DNA from: Ilumatobacteraceae bacterium | GTDB taxonomy: Bacteria > Actinomycetota > Acidimicrobiia > Acidimicrobiales > Ilumatobacteraceae | Length of the DNA: 5,392 nt | Assembly: GCA_007117775.1 (NCBI GenBank) | Contig: SKFX01000113.1 | Location: 1-5,392, forward strand | Reading direction: 5' to 3' | Shown here: piece after piece, positions 1-5,392 of the stretch | How positions within the stretch are numbered: position 1 is the stretch's first letter | Layout: each line of letters starts with the position of its first letter | Notes under the pieces: generated by a model | The model's database searches: none | What the model was told of the DNA's origin: nothing | What the model saw: only the letters and a program-made list of their open reading frames with translations | Made by a program: the position numbers and the translations under genes

Positions 1-966
1 CTCGCCAGAGACCCTGGTCGTGGCCTCGCCGCCGGCGCCGTTCCCGAGACGCCGATGGTGGCGGATCGCTGAGGGCAGCGCATGCAGATCGAAGACGCGC
101 AGATCCCCCGAACCGCCGACGAGTGCGATCCCGTCGAGTTCGGCCGCACGACCCTGCACACAGCGGATATGCACCCAGGTGCCGCGGTGGAATTCGGCGA
201 GCTCGAGCGGCTGGGGTCGCCCGAGGAGATGACACCACCATGAGCGGGCCTGATCGAGCAGTGACGACGACGGAACCACGACCACCTCGACGAGGCCATC
301 GGACGGATCGGCCGCCGGCGCCACCTCGATCGGGTCATCATGGTCGTGGATGCGGACGGAGTCGGTGTTGGTGACCACCACCGAACGGATCCGACCCGAG
401 CCGCGCTGCACCCCGTCGACGTGCACGGTCATGCGCGACGGGCGTCGAAACAGTCGCCTCAGCCTTGCGAGCGCCCCCATCTCCGGCGATGCCAGCAGCG
501 CATCAGGGTCGATGACGAACCCACCGAGGCTGGCTCGGCCGTTGACTTCGAGTGCGTCGACGACCTCGACGGGCTCATCGAGGGCCTCATGCAGCGCAGC
601 GGCATCGACGGGGCGATCGAGGACTGCCAGCGTCAACGGGAGGTGCGGTGCATTGGCCAGAACCTGGGTGCAGGCCTGGGCCACCAGCTCTCCGTCGGCG
701 GCGACCACAGCCGAGATCCCGCCGCGATGCAGCTGATCCGGATCGGATTCGACGAATTCCTCGGCACTGAACAGCCGGAACCGGTGCAGATCCCACTCGA
801 CCTCGGCTGCGGTCTCGGGATCGATGACCACCGCCACGGTGGGAGATGAGATCGCCTTGGGCTGGCGCGACGCACGCGCCGAGGCGCTGGTCTCAGCAGC
901 CGTGCGCTCCCGTGAGCTGCTACGGCCACTCGCCCGGGATGTTCTGCGCTGTGGTCCGTCGGTCAT
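1..966 (-). CDS. YegS/diacylglycerol-kinase-like protein, probably catalytically inactive (3' partial)
   Basis: This is an open minus-strand frame of 322 codons with no stop; it runs off the left edge. ATG at 966-964 is preceded by a perfect GGAGGT 8 nt upstream, which fixes the start. A low-complexity Ser/Arg/Ala leader (residues 1-40) comes before a beta strand TVAVVIDP (43-50). The order then follows the DAGK/sphingosine-kinase family: a glycine-loop equivalent VVAADGELV (87-95), an EVVDALEVNGR segment (134-144), a long beta domain, APAADPSDGLVEVVVV (216-231, very typical of the family) and GDLRVFDLHALPSAI (287-301). Active members phosphorylate lipids with ATP. Here GGDGT reads AADGE (89-93), the GTGND loop is replaced by AVLDRP (114-119), and the LDGE glutamate is Ile280. 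I infer a pseudokinase that may bind lipid or partners. It lies 40 bp downstream of the CopCD-like gene on the same strand, so the two are probably co-transcribed. Family assignment is by recognition of motifs; the coding call itself is firm. Confidence 0.85.
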   Translation of the reverse strand, partial: MTDGPQRRTSRASGRSSSRERTAAETSASARASRQPKAISSPTVAVVIDPETAAEVEWDLHRFRLFSAEEFVESDPDQLHRGGISAVVAADGELVAQACTQVLANAPHLPLTLAVLDRPVDAAALHEALDEPVEVVDALEVNGRASLGGFVIDPDALLASPEMGALARLRRLFRRPSRMTVHVDGVQRGSGRIRSVVVTNTDSVRIHDHDDPIEVAPAADPSDGLVEVVVVPSSSLLDQARSWWCHLLGRPQPLELAEFHRGTWVHIRCVQGRAAELDGIALVGGSGDLRVFDLHALPSAIRHHRRLGNGAGGEATTRVSGE

Positions 967-974
967 CGCCGCGC

Positions 975-980
975 ACCTCC
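975..980 (-). promoter_or_regulatory. Shine-Dalgarno of the DAGK-like gene
   Basis: The minus strand reads GGAGGT 8 nt before the ATG at 966. It is the only strong Shine-Dalgarno among the genes in this window. It shows that the second gene of the minus-strand pair is translated from an internal site on a leadered message, consistent with co-transcription across the 40-bp gap from the CopCD-like gene. Confidence 0.8.
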
Positions 981-1006
981 GCCAGGTCGCATCGGTGACA
1001 CCGGCC

Positions 1007-2911
1007 TCACTCGGATCCGACCTCGACCGTCACCACGGGCCCCTCCGGCTCGTCTTCGGACTCACCGTTGTCGGTGCCGGACCCGTTGCCGAGTTCTCCG
1101 GCCGGCACGGCCGGCACGATGTCGATGATGGCTTCACCCGTCACAGGAAAGCTGGACGTGGCGCCGGTGAGGGTGCCATCTGGCGTGGACCCACTCAACT
1201 GCAGCGTCCACTGGCCGGGGACCTCGAACAGCAATCCGTCGGCCTCGTCGAGCACGGCGGTGCCGGCCCCATCGAGCGGGATGGGCTGCACATAGCCGGT
1301 GGCGGCGATGTCATCGGGTGGCAACAGGGTGACCGCCAGATCGGTGATGTTCTCCTGCGGAGCCTCGACCTCGACCCGCAGACCGTTGAGGCCGACCTCG
1401 GCCGGGTTGATGAAGACTGTCACGTCGAGACCCGACACCGGATCGGAGAACCGACGCTCGATGTCGTAGTCGGGGCGGTCGCTGATCTGGGCCGGGTTGA
1501 GCGCCAGCAGCCACCCGCTCAGCGCCAGCACCACCACACCGATACCGGCTTCGATCCCGAAGGCGCGACGGAACCGATCCGCCGACGCGAGACTCATCTC
1601 ATCGGTTCGCCGGAGCCGCTCGAGCACCAGTTGGCGCGCCACCAGCGAGATGAACACCATCGCTGCGACCGCCACGGTCTTGAGCAACAGCACCCGACCG
1701 TGGCCGGTGCTGAACAGGCCGCCGCCGACGATCCGGAACATCTGCAGAACGCCGGTGACCACCGTGAGGACGATCGCGGCCGGCGAGATCCGGTTGAAGC
1801 CGCGCACCGCATGGACGAGATCCTCATCGCCAGGCCCGGCGACGACGACACGCGCCACCATCAACGCGCCACCGAACCACACCGCACCGGCTGCGGTGTG
1901 CAGGATCGACAACAGCGCACCACCGATCGCGAAGGTGCCCTCCATCCGGCTGAATCCGATCGCCACGATCGCAAGTGCTGGCAGTCCGATCGCGACGAGC
2001 TGCGTGGTGGGGTCGATGACGCGTTCGGGGCGCGCCACCACCCACACCGTCAGCGCCACCAGTACCAGGCGCGCCACTGCGGCGCGGCCCTCCCAACCGT
2101 GACCGAGCAGTTCGATCCACTGGGTCGGGTTGAGTGACGAAGCGAACGATCGCTCGGTGGCCACTGCGGTGAACGCGACGACGAACAGCACCGTGGCCAC
2201 GAGTGCCAGCACCCAGACCGATCGCAGGAAGCGGACCGTGATGACGTACTCGGGGCCCTCGGGCCATGCCAACGCGATCAATGCCACCGCACCGAACAGC
2301 GCCATGATCGACATCGTCGACAGGAACCGCCCGAACCACAGCGCACCGCCATTGGCTCCGCCGTCGTCGGAGTCGGTCACCGCGGCGCCGTCGCCGTCAC
2401 CATTGGGCTGGTTCGGTTCGCTGATGATCTCGACCGAGTTGTCGTCGACCACCTCATCGGTCACCGCTGCGGTCTGCACCGAGAAGGTCAGCACCCCCGA
2501 CACGATCTGCTCGCCGAGGCCGTCGCGCAGCGCCCAACTCACCGCGCAGGTGCCGCGCGGCAATGCTTCGGGGATGTCGATGAGCACTTGGGTGCGATCG
2601 GGCAGGACATCGGGGATCCCGGTGGGCTGTGCGGCATTGCCGCAGGCGAGCGGCGCGGTCAGCACATCGTCGGCACCGAGACGCCGTTCGAAGACGAACA
2701 GCAGCCGATCCGGTGAGGCCGATAGCGTCGCCCCGTCCTCAGGATCGCTCGAGACGAGTTGATTGGCCGGCTCCTCATCGGGTGCGGCTGACGCCACCAG
2801 CGAATCGGCGAACAGGCCGAAGAGCGCTGCGAACAGACCGACGATGATCGTCGACCACCGTCTCGCCGCCACAGAGGTGCGGCCACCGCTCAAGCCCTGA
2901 ACCTGCGTCAC
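1007..2911 (-). CDS. CopC-CopD domain fusion membrane protein with degenerate copper site
   Basis: About 634 aa, numbered from GTG 2911. A signal segment (hydrophobic core 22-35, ASA cleavage motif 40-42) precedes a CopC-like beta sandwich (about 52-145), opening with LVSSDPEDGATLSASP and closing with SGVLTFSV. An acidic Asp/Gly/Asn linker (148-189) follows, then about eight membrane segments (near 192-216, 230-251, 278-294, 303-320, 329-355, 377-394, 405-426, 452-471). The CopD signature is ILHTAAGAVWFGG (His338, Trp345), with a CopD core from about 377 to 426. An outward beta domain (488-592; PAEVGLNGLRV, GQWTLQL) and an acidic tail follow, as in actinobacterial CopCD fusions. Known relatives bind or import copper. 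Here the mature N-terminal His is missing, the C-terminal DGH motif reads DGL (130-132), and the GHA-type site before the CopD helix reads GFSR (319-322). Cys90 and Cys122 could form a disulfide. Copper function is therefore doubtful. The start is uncertain: TTG 2920, GTG 2911 and GTG 2872 are all in frame and none has a Shine-Dalgarno; I prefer 2911 because of the upstream -10-like hexamer. Confidence 0.9.
   Translation of the reverse strand: MTQVQGLSGGRTSVAARRWSTIIVGLFAALFGLFADSLVASAAPDEEPANQLVSSDPEDGATLSASPDRLLFVFERRLGADDVLTAPLACGNAAQPTGIPDVLPDRTQVLIDIPEALPRGTCAVSWALRDGLGEQIVSGVLTFSVQTAAVTDEVVDDNSVEIISEPNQPNGDGDGAAVTDSDDGGANGGALWFGRFLSTMSIMALFGAVALIALAWPEGPEYVITVRFLRSVWVLALVATVLFVVAFTAVATERSFASSLNPTQWIELLGHGWEGRAAVARLVLVALTVWVVARPERVIDPTTQLVAIGLPALAIVAIGFSRMEGTFAIGGALLSILHTAAGAVWFGGALMVARVVVAGPGDEDLVHAVRGFNRISPAAIVLTVVTGVLQMFRIVGGGLFSTGHGRVLLLKTVAVAAMVFISLVARQLVLERLRRTDEMSLASADRFRRAFGIEAGIGVVVLALSGWLLALNPAQISDRPDYDIERRFSDPVSGLDVTVFINPAEVGLNGLRVEVEAPQENITDLAVTLLPPDDIAATGYVQPIPLDGAGTAVLDEADGLLFEVPGQWTLQLSGSTPDGTLTGATSSFPVTGEAIIDIVPAVPAGELGNGSGTDNGESEDEPEGPVVTVEVGSE
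1101..1118. repeat. 9-bp perfect tandem duplication
   Basis: GCCGGCACG occurs twice in tandem. On the minus strand it encodes a doubled Val-Pro-Ala in the tail of the CopCD-like protein, between the C-terminal beta domain and the acidic end. It keeps the reading frame and is probably a slippage product in a flexible linker. Confidence 0.7.
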
Positions 2912-2919
2912 AGAGGACA

Positions 2920-2925
2920 ACGGTA
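2920..2925 (-). promoter_or_regulatory. Possible -10 element for the CopCD-like operon
   Basis: The minus strand reads TACCGT, matching the actinobacterial TANNNT -10 pattern, 8 nt before the GTG at 2911. That spacing would put the transcript start at or next to the start codon, giving a leaderless mRNA. It would also explain why no Shine-Dalgarno is seen before any candidate start. No convincing -35 is visible. The hexamer overlaps the alternative TTG start at 2920. The match is short, so it could be chance. Confidence 0.35.
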
Positions 2926-3008
2926 CTCAGACGCCGGTGCTGAAACTCATTCATCGGACACCATCGCCCTCGCTGTCGGGCCACTCCCATCGGATCTGGA
3001 CGGGCGGG

Positions 3009-3014
3009 TAGTGT
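3009..3014 (+). promoter_or_regulatory. Probable -10 element giving leaderless dnaX mRNA
   Basis: TAGTGT fits TANNNT and ends 7 nt before the ATG at 3022, the spacing expected when transcription starts at the A of the start codon. No Shine-Dalgarno lies at normal distance from that ATG. The alternative GTG start at 3013 falls inside this hexamer, which argues for the ATG. No clear -35 is seen near 2985-2991. Confidence 0.5.
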
Positions 3015-3021
3015 GGCGTCG

Positions 3022-4914
3022 ATGGCCACCCAGTCCCTGTACCGCAGATATCGCCCTCGGCGCTTCGGTGATCTGAAGGGCCAGGACCATGTGGTTCGGG
3101 CACTGCGCGATGCGGTGCGTGAGGGCCGTGAAGGCCAGGCCTATCTGTTCTCGGGACCGCGCGGCACCGGTAAGACCTCCTCGGCGCGGATCCTCGCCAA
3201 GGTGCTCAACTGCGAGCGTCCGATCGACGGTGAGCCGTGCTGTGAATGCGGGTCATGTCTCGAAGTCGAACGCGGCACCAGCTATGACGTGCACGAACTC
3301 GACGCCGCGAGCAACAACGGTGTCGAGAACATTCGCGATCTGATCGAGAAGTCCGCGCTCGGCACACCGGGACGCCACAAGGTGTACATCTTGGACGAGG
3401 TCCACATGCTGTCGCGCGCTGCGGAGGCCGCACTGCTCAAGACCCTCGAGGAACCCCCCGACCATGTGGTGTTCGTACTCGCCACCACCGACCCGCAGAA
3501 GATGAGCGACACGGTGCGGTCGCGCACCCAGCATCTGCACTTCCACCTGCTCGGCCCCGAAGCACTCGAGCAACATGTCCGCTGGGTGGCCGCCGACGCC
3601 GGGATCGAACTGTCCGACGAGGCGTTCGCAGCGGTCATCCAACAGGGCAACGGCTCAGTTCGCGATTCGCTCTCCGCACTCGAGTTGATCGCCGCCACCG
3701 GCGGTGAGTTCATGGATCGGGTCGATGTCGATGCGCTCACCATCGCATTGAACGACCGCGACACCAGTGCCGCACTGCAGGCCGTGGCGACCGCGGCGAG
3801 CGCCGGCTTCGAGGCCCGGCCGATCACCGAGGCTCTCATCCGCCATCTGCGCGACAGCTTCTTGTCGCTGATGGCCCCCGATCTGGTGATGCTGCCGGCC
3901 GATCGTGTCGCCGAGATCGCCGATCGGGCCCGCGAGATGGGCCCCGCCGCTCTGGTGCGCGCCCTCGAGCGTCTCGGCACCGCACTCATCGAGATGCGTT
4001 CATCGCCCGATCCGCGGATCCTGCTCGAGGTGGCGCTCATCCAGTTGACCCACGACGAGGTGGGAGAGGATCTCGAATCGCTGGCGGCGCGCGTGGCGCG
4101 CGTCGAGAACGCGCTGCGCGCCACACCGGCGCCTGCCGCGCCGACCACAGCTCCGGTACCGATCGACCCGACCACCAAACGTGCCCAGCTCGGCGGTCGC
4201 GCCCGACGCGACCCCGCACCCGCACCGACACCCGAACCGGCACCGAACGGCGCCGCCGAACCCGCAGCGGCTCAGGACACTCAAGACGCCCCGGCCGATC
4301 CGGCCCCAGCCACCGCCACCGCCACCACCCCCGACCCCAGCCCGGCTCCCGCACCCGAGCCGTCTACGACCGAGCCGGCACCCGAGCCGTCGCCCGCACC
4401 GACCCCGGCGGCCCGACCGGCCGGCAACCTCGACACCGTCCCCGACATCTGGGCCGAGCGGGTGCGCGGCACCCTCAAGCCGTTCGTCCGGGCGCTCTAC
4501 TCGGCGGGCAGCTTCGACCACCACGATTCCGAGGTCTGGTACTTCAGCGTCCCCAACCCGGCCCATGCCGATAAGTGCCAGGAGCACCTGGCGACCGTCC
4601 AACAGGCCCTCAGCGAGGCCGCCGGGTTCGATGTCCGCCTCGTGATCACCCCGACCGGATCCGGTGAGACCAACCCGCGCGGCATCACACGGCCATCGGC
4701 CGCGGCCATCGCCGATGCCGACACCGGTTCGGCTGGTTCCCCGAGCAGTGACCCGTCCGCTCCGACACCGCGTCCGGCCGAGCCGATCGACGAGATCGTC
4801 GATCCGTCGGAGTTGACCGATGTGCCACCCGAGGACGTCTTGGATCCGATCCAGCGCGTCGCACAGAAGTTCCCCGGATCAGAGCTCATCGACTCCGATG
4901 ACGGTGCGGGTTGA
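3022..4914 (+). CDS. dnaX: DNA polymerase III subunit gamma/tau
   Basis: DnaX (630 aa) is the AAA+ ATPase of the replicative clamp loader, which opens and loads the beta clamp and tethers the polymerase cores. The start ATG 3022 gives MATQSLYRRYRP, matching the family N-terminus; GTG 3013 would add three residues. Visible motifs are Walker A GPRGTGKTS (45-53), a zinc site of Cys64, Cys73, Cys76 and Cys79, Walker B with DEVH (125-128), sensor 1 ATTDPQK (154-160), arginine-finger SRTQ (167-170) and sensor 2 GSVRDSLS (211-218). SRT rather than SRC is typical of Actinobacteria. Domain III runs to about 345, followed by a short helix LESLAARVARVENAL (351-365). A Pro/Ala/Thr/Glu-rich linker (367-468) leads to a folded tau C-terminal domain (469-543) and an acidic, disordered tail with FPGSELID near the end. 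I see no A-rich slippery heptamer or Shine-Dalgarno-like stimulator, so a gamma form made by E. coli-style frameshifting is unlikely. The stop overlaps the recR start. Confidence 0.98.
   Translation: MATQSLYRRYRPRRFGDLKGQDHVVRALRDAVREGREGQAYLFSGPRGTGKTSSARILAKVLNCERPIDGEPCCECGSCLEVERGTSYDVHELDAASNNGVENIRDLIEKSALGTPGRHKVYILDEVHMLSRAAEAALLKTLEEPPDHVVFVLATTDPQKMSDTVRSRTQHLHFHLLGPEALEQHVRWVAADAGIELSDEAFAAVIQQGNGSVRDSLSALELIAATGGEFMDRVDVDALTIALNDRDTSAALQAVATAASAGFEARPITEALIRHLRDSFLSLMAPDLVMLPADRVAEIADRAREMGPAALVRALERLGTALIEMRSSPDPRILLEVALIQLTHDEVGEDLESLAARVARVENALRATPAPAAPTTAPVPIDPTTKRAQLGGRARRDPAPAPTPEPAPNGAAEPAAAQDTQDAPADPAPATATATTPDPSPAPAPEPSTTEPAPEPSPAPTPAARPAGNLDTVPDIWAERVRGTLKPFVRALYSAGSFDHHDSEVWYFSVPNPAHADKCQEHLATVQQALSEAAGFDVRLVITPTGSGETNPRGITRPSAAAIADADTGSAGSPSSDPSAPTPRPAEPIDEIVDPSELTDVPPEDVLDPIQRVAQKFPGSELIDSDDGAG
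4120..4425 (+). repeat. Low-complexity Pro/Ala-rich linker with short repeats in dnaX
   Basis: About 100 codons dominated by Pro, Ala, Thr and Glu, in PAPEP/EPAPEPSPAP-like runs. At DNA level it holds three GCCACC units (4309-4326) and a 13-bp direct repeat GCACCCGAGCCGT at 4351-4363 and 4378-4390. It is an unstructured tether between the ATPase and the C-terminal polymerase-binding region. Its composition leaves another plus-strand frame open from 4181 to 4645, but that frame shows only Pro/Arg/Ser-rich shadow translation. Confidence 0.75.
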
Positions 4915-4916
4915 TG
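4912..4916 (+). promoter_or_regulatory. TGATG translational-coupling junction of dnaX and recR
   Basis: The dnaX stop TGA (4912-4914) shares its A with the recR start ATG (4914-4916). Only a weak G-rich stretch (GCGGG, 4906-4910) lies upstream, so recR is probably translated by ribosomes terminating on dnaX. This ties the two proteins to one message. Confidence 0.85.
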
Positions 4917-5392
4917 TCATCGTCGAACTACACCGCTCCGGTCCAGGCGCTCATCGACGAGTTCGGCCGGCTCCCCGGTATCGGCCCGAAGTCTGCTCAG
5001 CGCATCGCGTTCCATCTGCTCAAACTGCCCGAGGCCGACGCCCATCGCCTCGCCCACGCGATCTTGGATGCCAAGGCCAAGGTGCGGTTCTGCGAACGCT
5101 GTTTCAACGTCGCCAGCGCCGAGTTGTGCCCGATCTGCTCCGATGAGCGTCGCGACACCTCAATGGTGTGCGTGGTCGAGGAATCGCGCGACATCGTCGC
5201 CATCGAGCGCACCGGCGAGTTCCGCGGCCGGTACCACGTGCTGTTGGGGGCGATGAACCCGCTCGAGGGCATCGGACCCGAACAGCTCAAGATCCGCGAA
5301 CTGCTGGGGCGCATCGAACCCGAGGGCATCACCGAGGTGATCGTCTGCACCAACCCGAACACCGAGGGCGAGGTCACTGCGATGTATCTGGC
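4914..5392 (+). CDS. recR: Recombination mediator protein RecR (3' partial)
   Basis: 159 full codons are present and the gene runs off the right edge; family members are about 200 aa, so roughly 40 residues are missing. RecR forms a ring-like clamp with RecO and RecF that helps load RecA onto SSB-coated gapped DNA. In order: helix-hairpin-helix LPGIGPKSAQRIAFHLL (20-36), a four-cysteine zinc finger (Cys60, Cys63, Cys72, Cys75), and a Toprim domain beginning VCVVEESRDIVAIE (85-98). The highly conserved GEFRGRYHVLLGA (101-113) and GIGPEQLKIREL (119-130) follow, then TNPNTEGEVTAMYL (146-159), which carries the Toprim acidic residues. All expected motifs in the visible part are intact. The start at 4914 agrees with the family N-terminus. 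It directly follows dnaX with a one-base overlap; no ybaB/ebfC gene lies between them. Confidence 0.98.
   Translation, partial: MSSSNYTAPVQALIDEFGRLPGIGPKSAQRIAFHLLKLPEADAHRLAHAILDAKAKVRFCERCFNVASAELCPICSDERRDTSMVCVVEESRDIVAIERTGEFRGRYHVLLGAMNPLEGIGPEQLKIRELLGRIEPEGITEVIVCTNPNTEGEVTAMYL

Larger units (their letters stand above)
2912..3021. promoter_or_regulatory. Divergent intergenic promoter region
   Basis: About 110 bp separate the diverging CopCD-like gene and dnaX, so both promoters must lie here or overlap the gene starts. One candidate -10 hexamer sits at each end, each just before a start codon. CATCGG occurs as a direct repeat at 2952-2957 and 2988-2993, too short to call an operator. 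I see no hairpin terminator, riboswitch or convincing inverted repeat. Confidence 0.6.

Noticed and set aside
340..849. 169-codon plus-strand frame within the left-edge gene
   Set aside because: It is antisense to the DAGK-like frame, which is open for 966 bp with family motifs and a strong Shine-Dalgarno. The plus-strand translation matches nothing I recognise.
967..1006. Possible terminator between the two minus-strand genes
   Set aside because: The 40-bp gap has no inverted repeat or T run and contains the Shine-Dalgarno of the next gene, favouring co-transcription.
1099..1118. GC-rich palindromic GGCCGG words that could suggest a hairpin or terminator
   Set aside because: They lie inside the coding region for the CopCD tail, have no T tract, and are better explained as a 9-bp tandem duplication encoding Val-Pro-Ala twice.
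824..2137. 437-codon open frame on the plus strand opposite the CopCD-like and DAGK-like genes
   Set aside because: Its translation is His/Arg/Asp/Gln-rich with no recognisable domain and no membrane or fold pattern. It spans the junction of two convincing minus-strand genes, and its openness is explained by high GC content.
3282..4178. 298-codon minus-strand frame inside dnaX
   Set aside because: It is a Ser/Arg/Ala-rich shadow translation opposite the conserved AAA+ core of dnaX, with no start signal or domain.
4181..4645. Alternative plus-strand frame across the DnaX linker, considered as a programmed-frameshift product
   Set aside because: There is no slippery heptamer, Shine-Dalgarno-like stimulator or evident stem-loop. 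The frame stays open only because Pro/Ala codons are rich in C and G.

Overview
The window comes from a high-GC actinobacterium. The evidence is strong G/C preference at third codon positions, an actinobacterial-type SRT instead of SRC in the arginine-finger motif of DnaX, and start regions that look leaderless (a TANNNT hexamer 7-8 nt before the start codon). Frequent GATC/CGATCG words and an unusual dnaX-recR junction would fit a lineage such as Acidimicrobiia, but that placement is a guess.

Layout: two gene pairs diverge from an intergenic region of about 110 bp (2912-3021). On the minus strand a CopC-CopD fusion membrane protein (1007-2911) is followed after 40 bp by a YegS/diacylglycerol-kinase-like protein (966 down to the left edge, 3' end missing), which has its own strong Shine-Dalgarno. 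On the plus strand is dnaX (3022-4914), the tau-type clamp-loader subunit. It overlaps recR (4914 to the right edge, 3' end missing) by one base at a TGATG stop/start junction. Coding density is near total; there are no RNA genes, mobile elements or CRISPR arrays.

The plus-strand pair is housekeeping: DnaX couples clamp loading to the replisome, and RecR is the zinc-finger/Toprim scaffold of RecFOR gap repair. The usual middle gene ybaB/ebfC is absent from between them. The minus-strand pair is the interesting part. Both proteins keep their family fold signatures but have lost the residues that define the family's chemistry: the CopC domain lacks its copper-binding histidines, and the lipid-kinase-like protein lacks GGDGT, GTGND and the DGE glutamate. 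They look like an envelope or membrane-associated operon of repurposed, non-canonical homologues. I see no unequivocally new system here; this degenerate pair is the best candidate for one.
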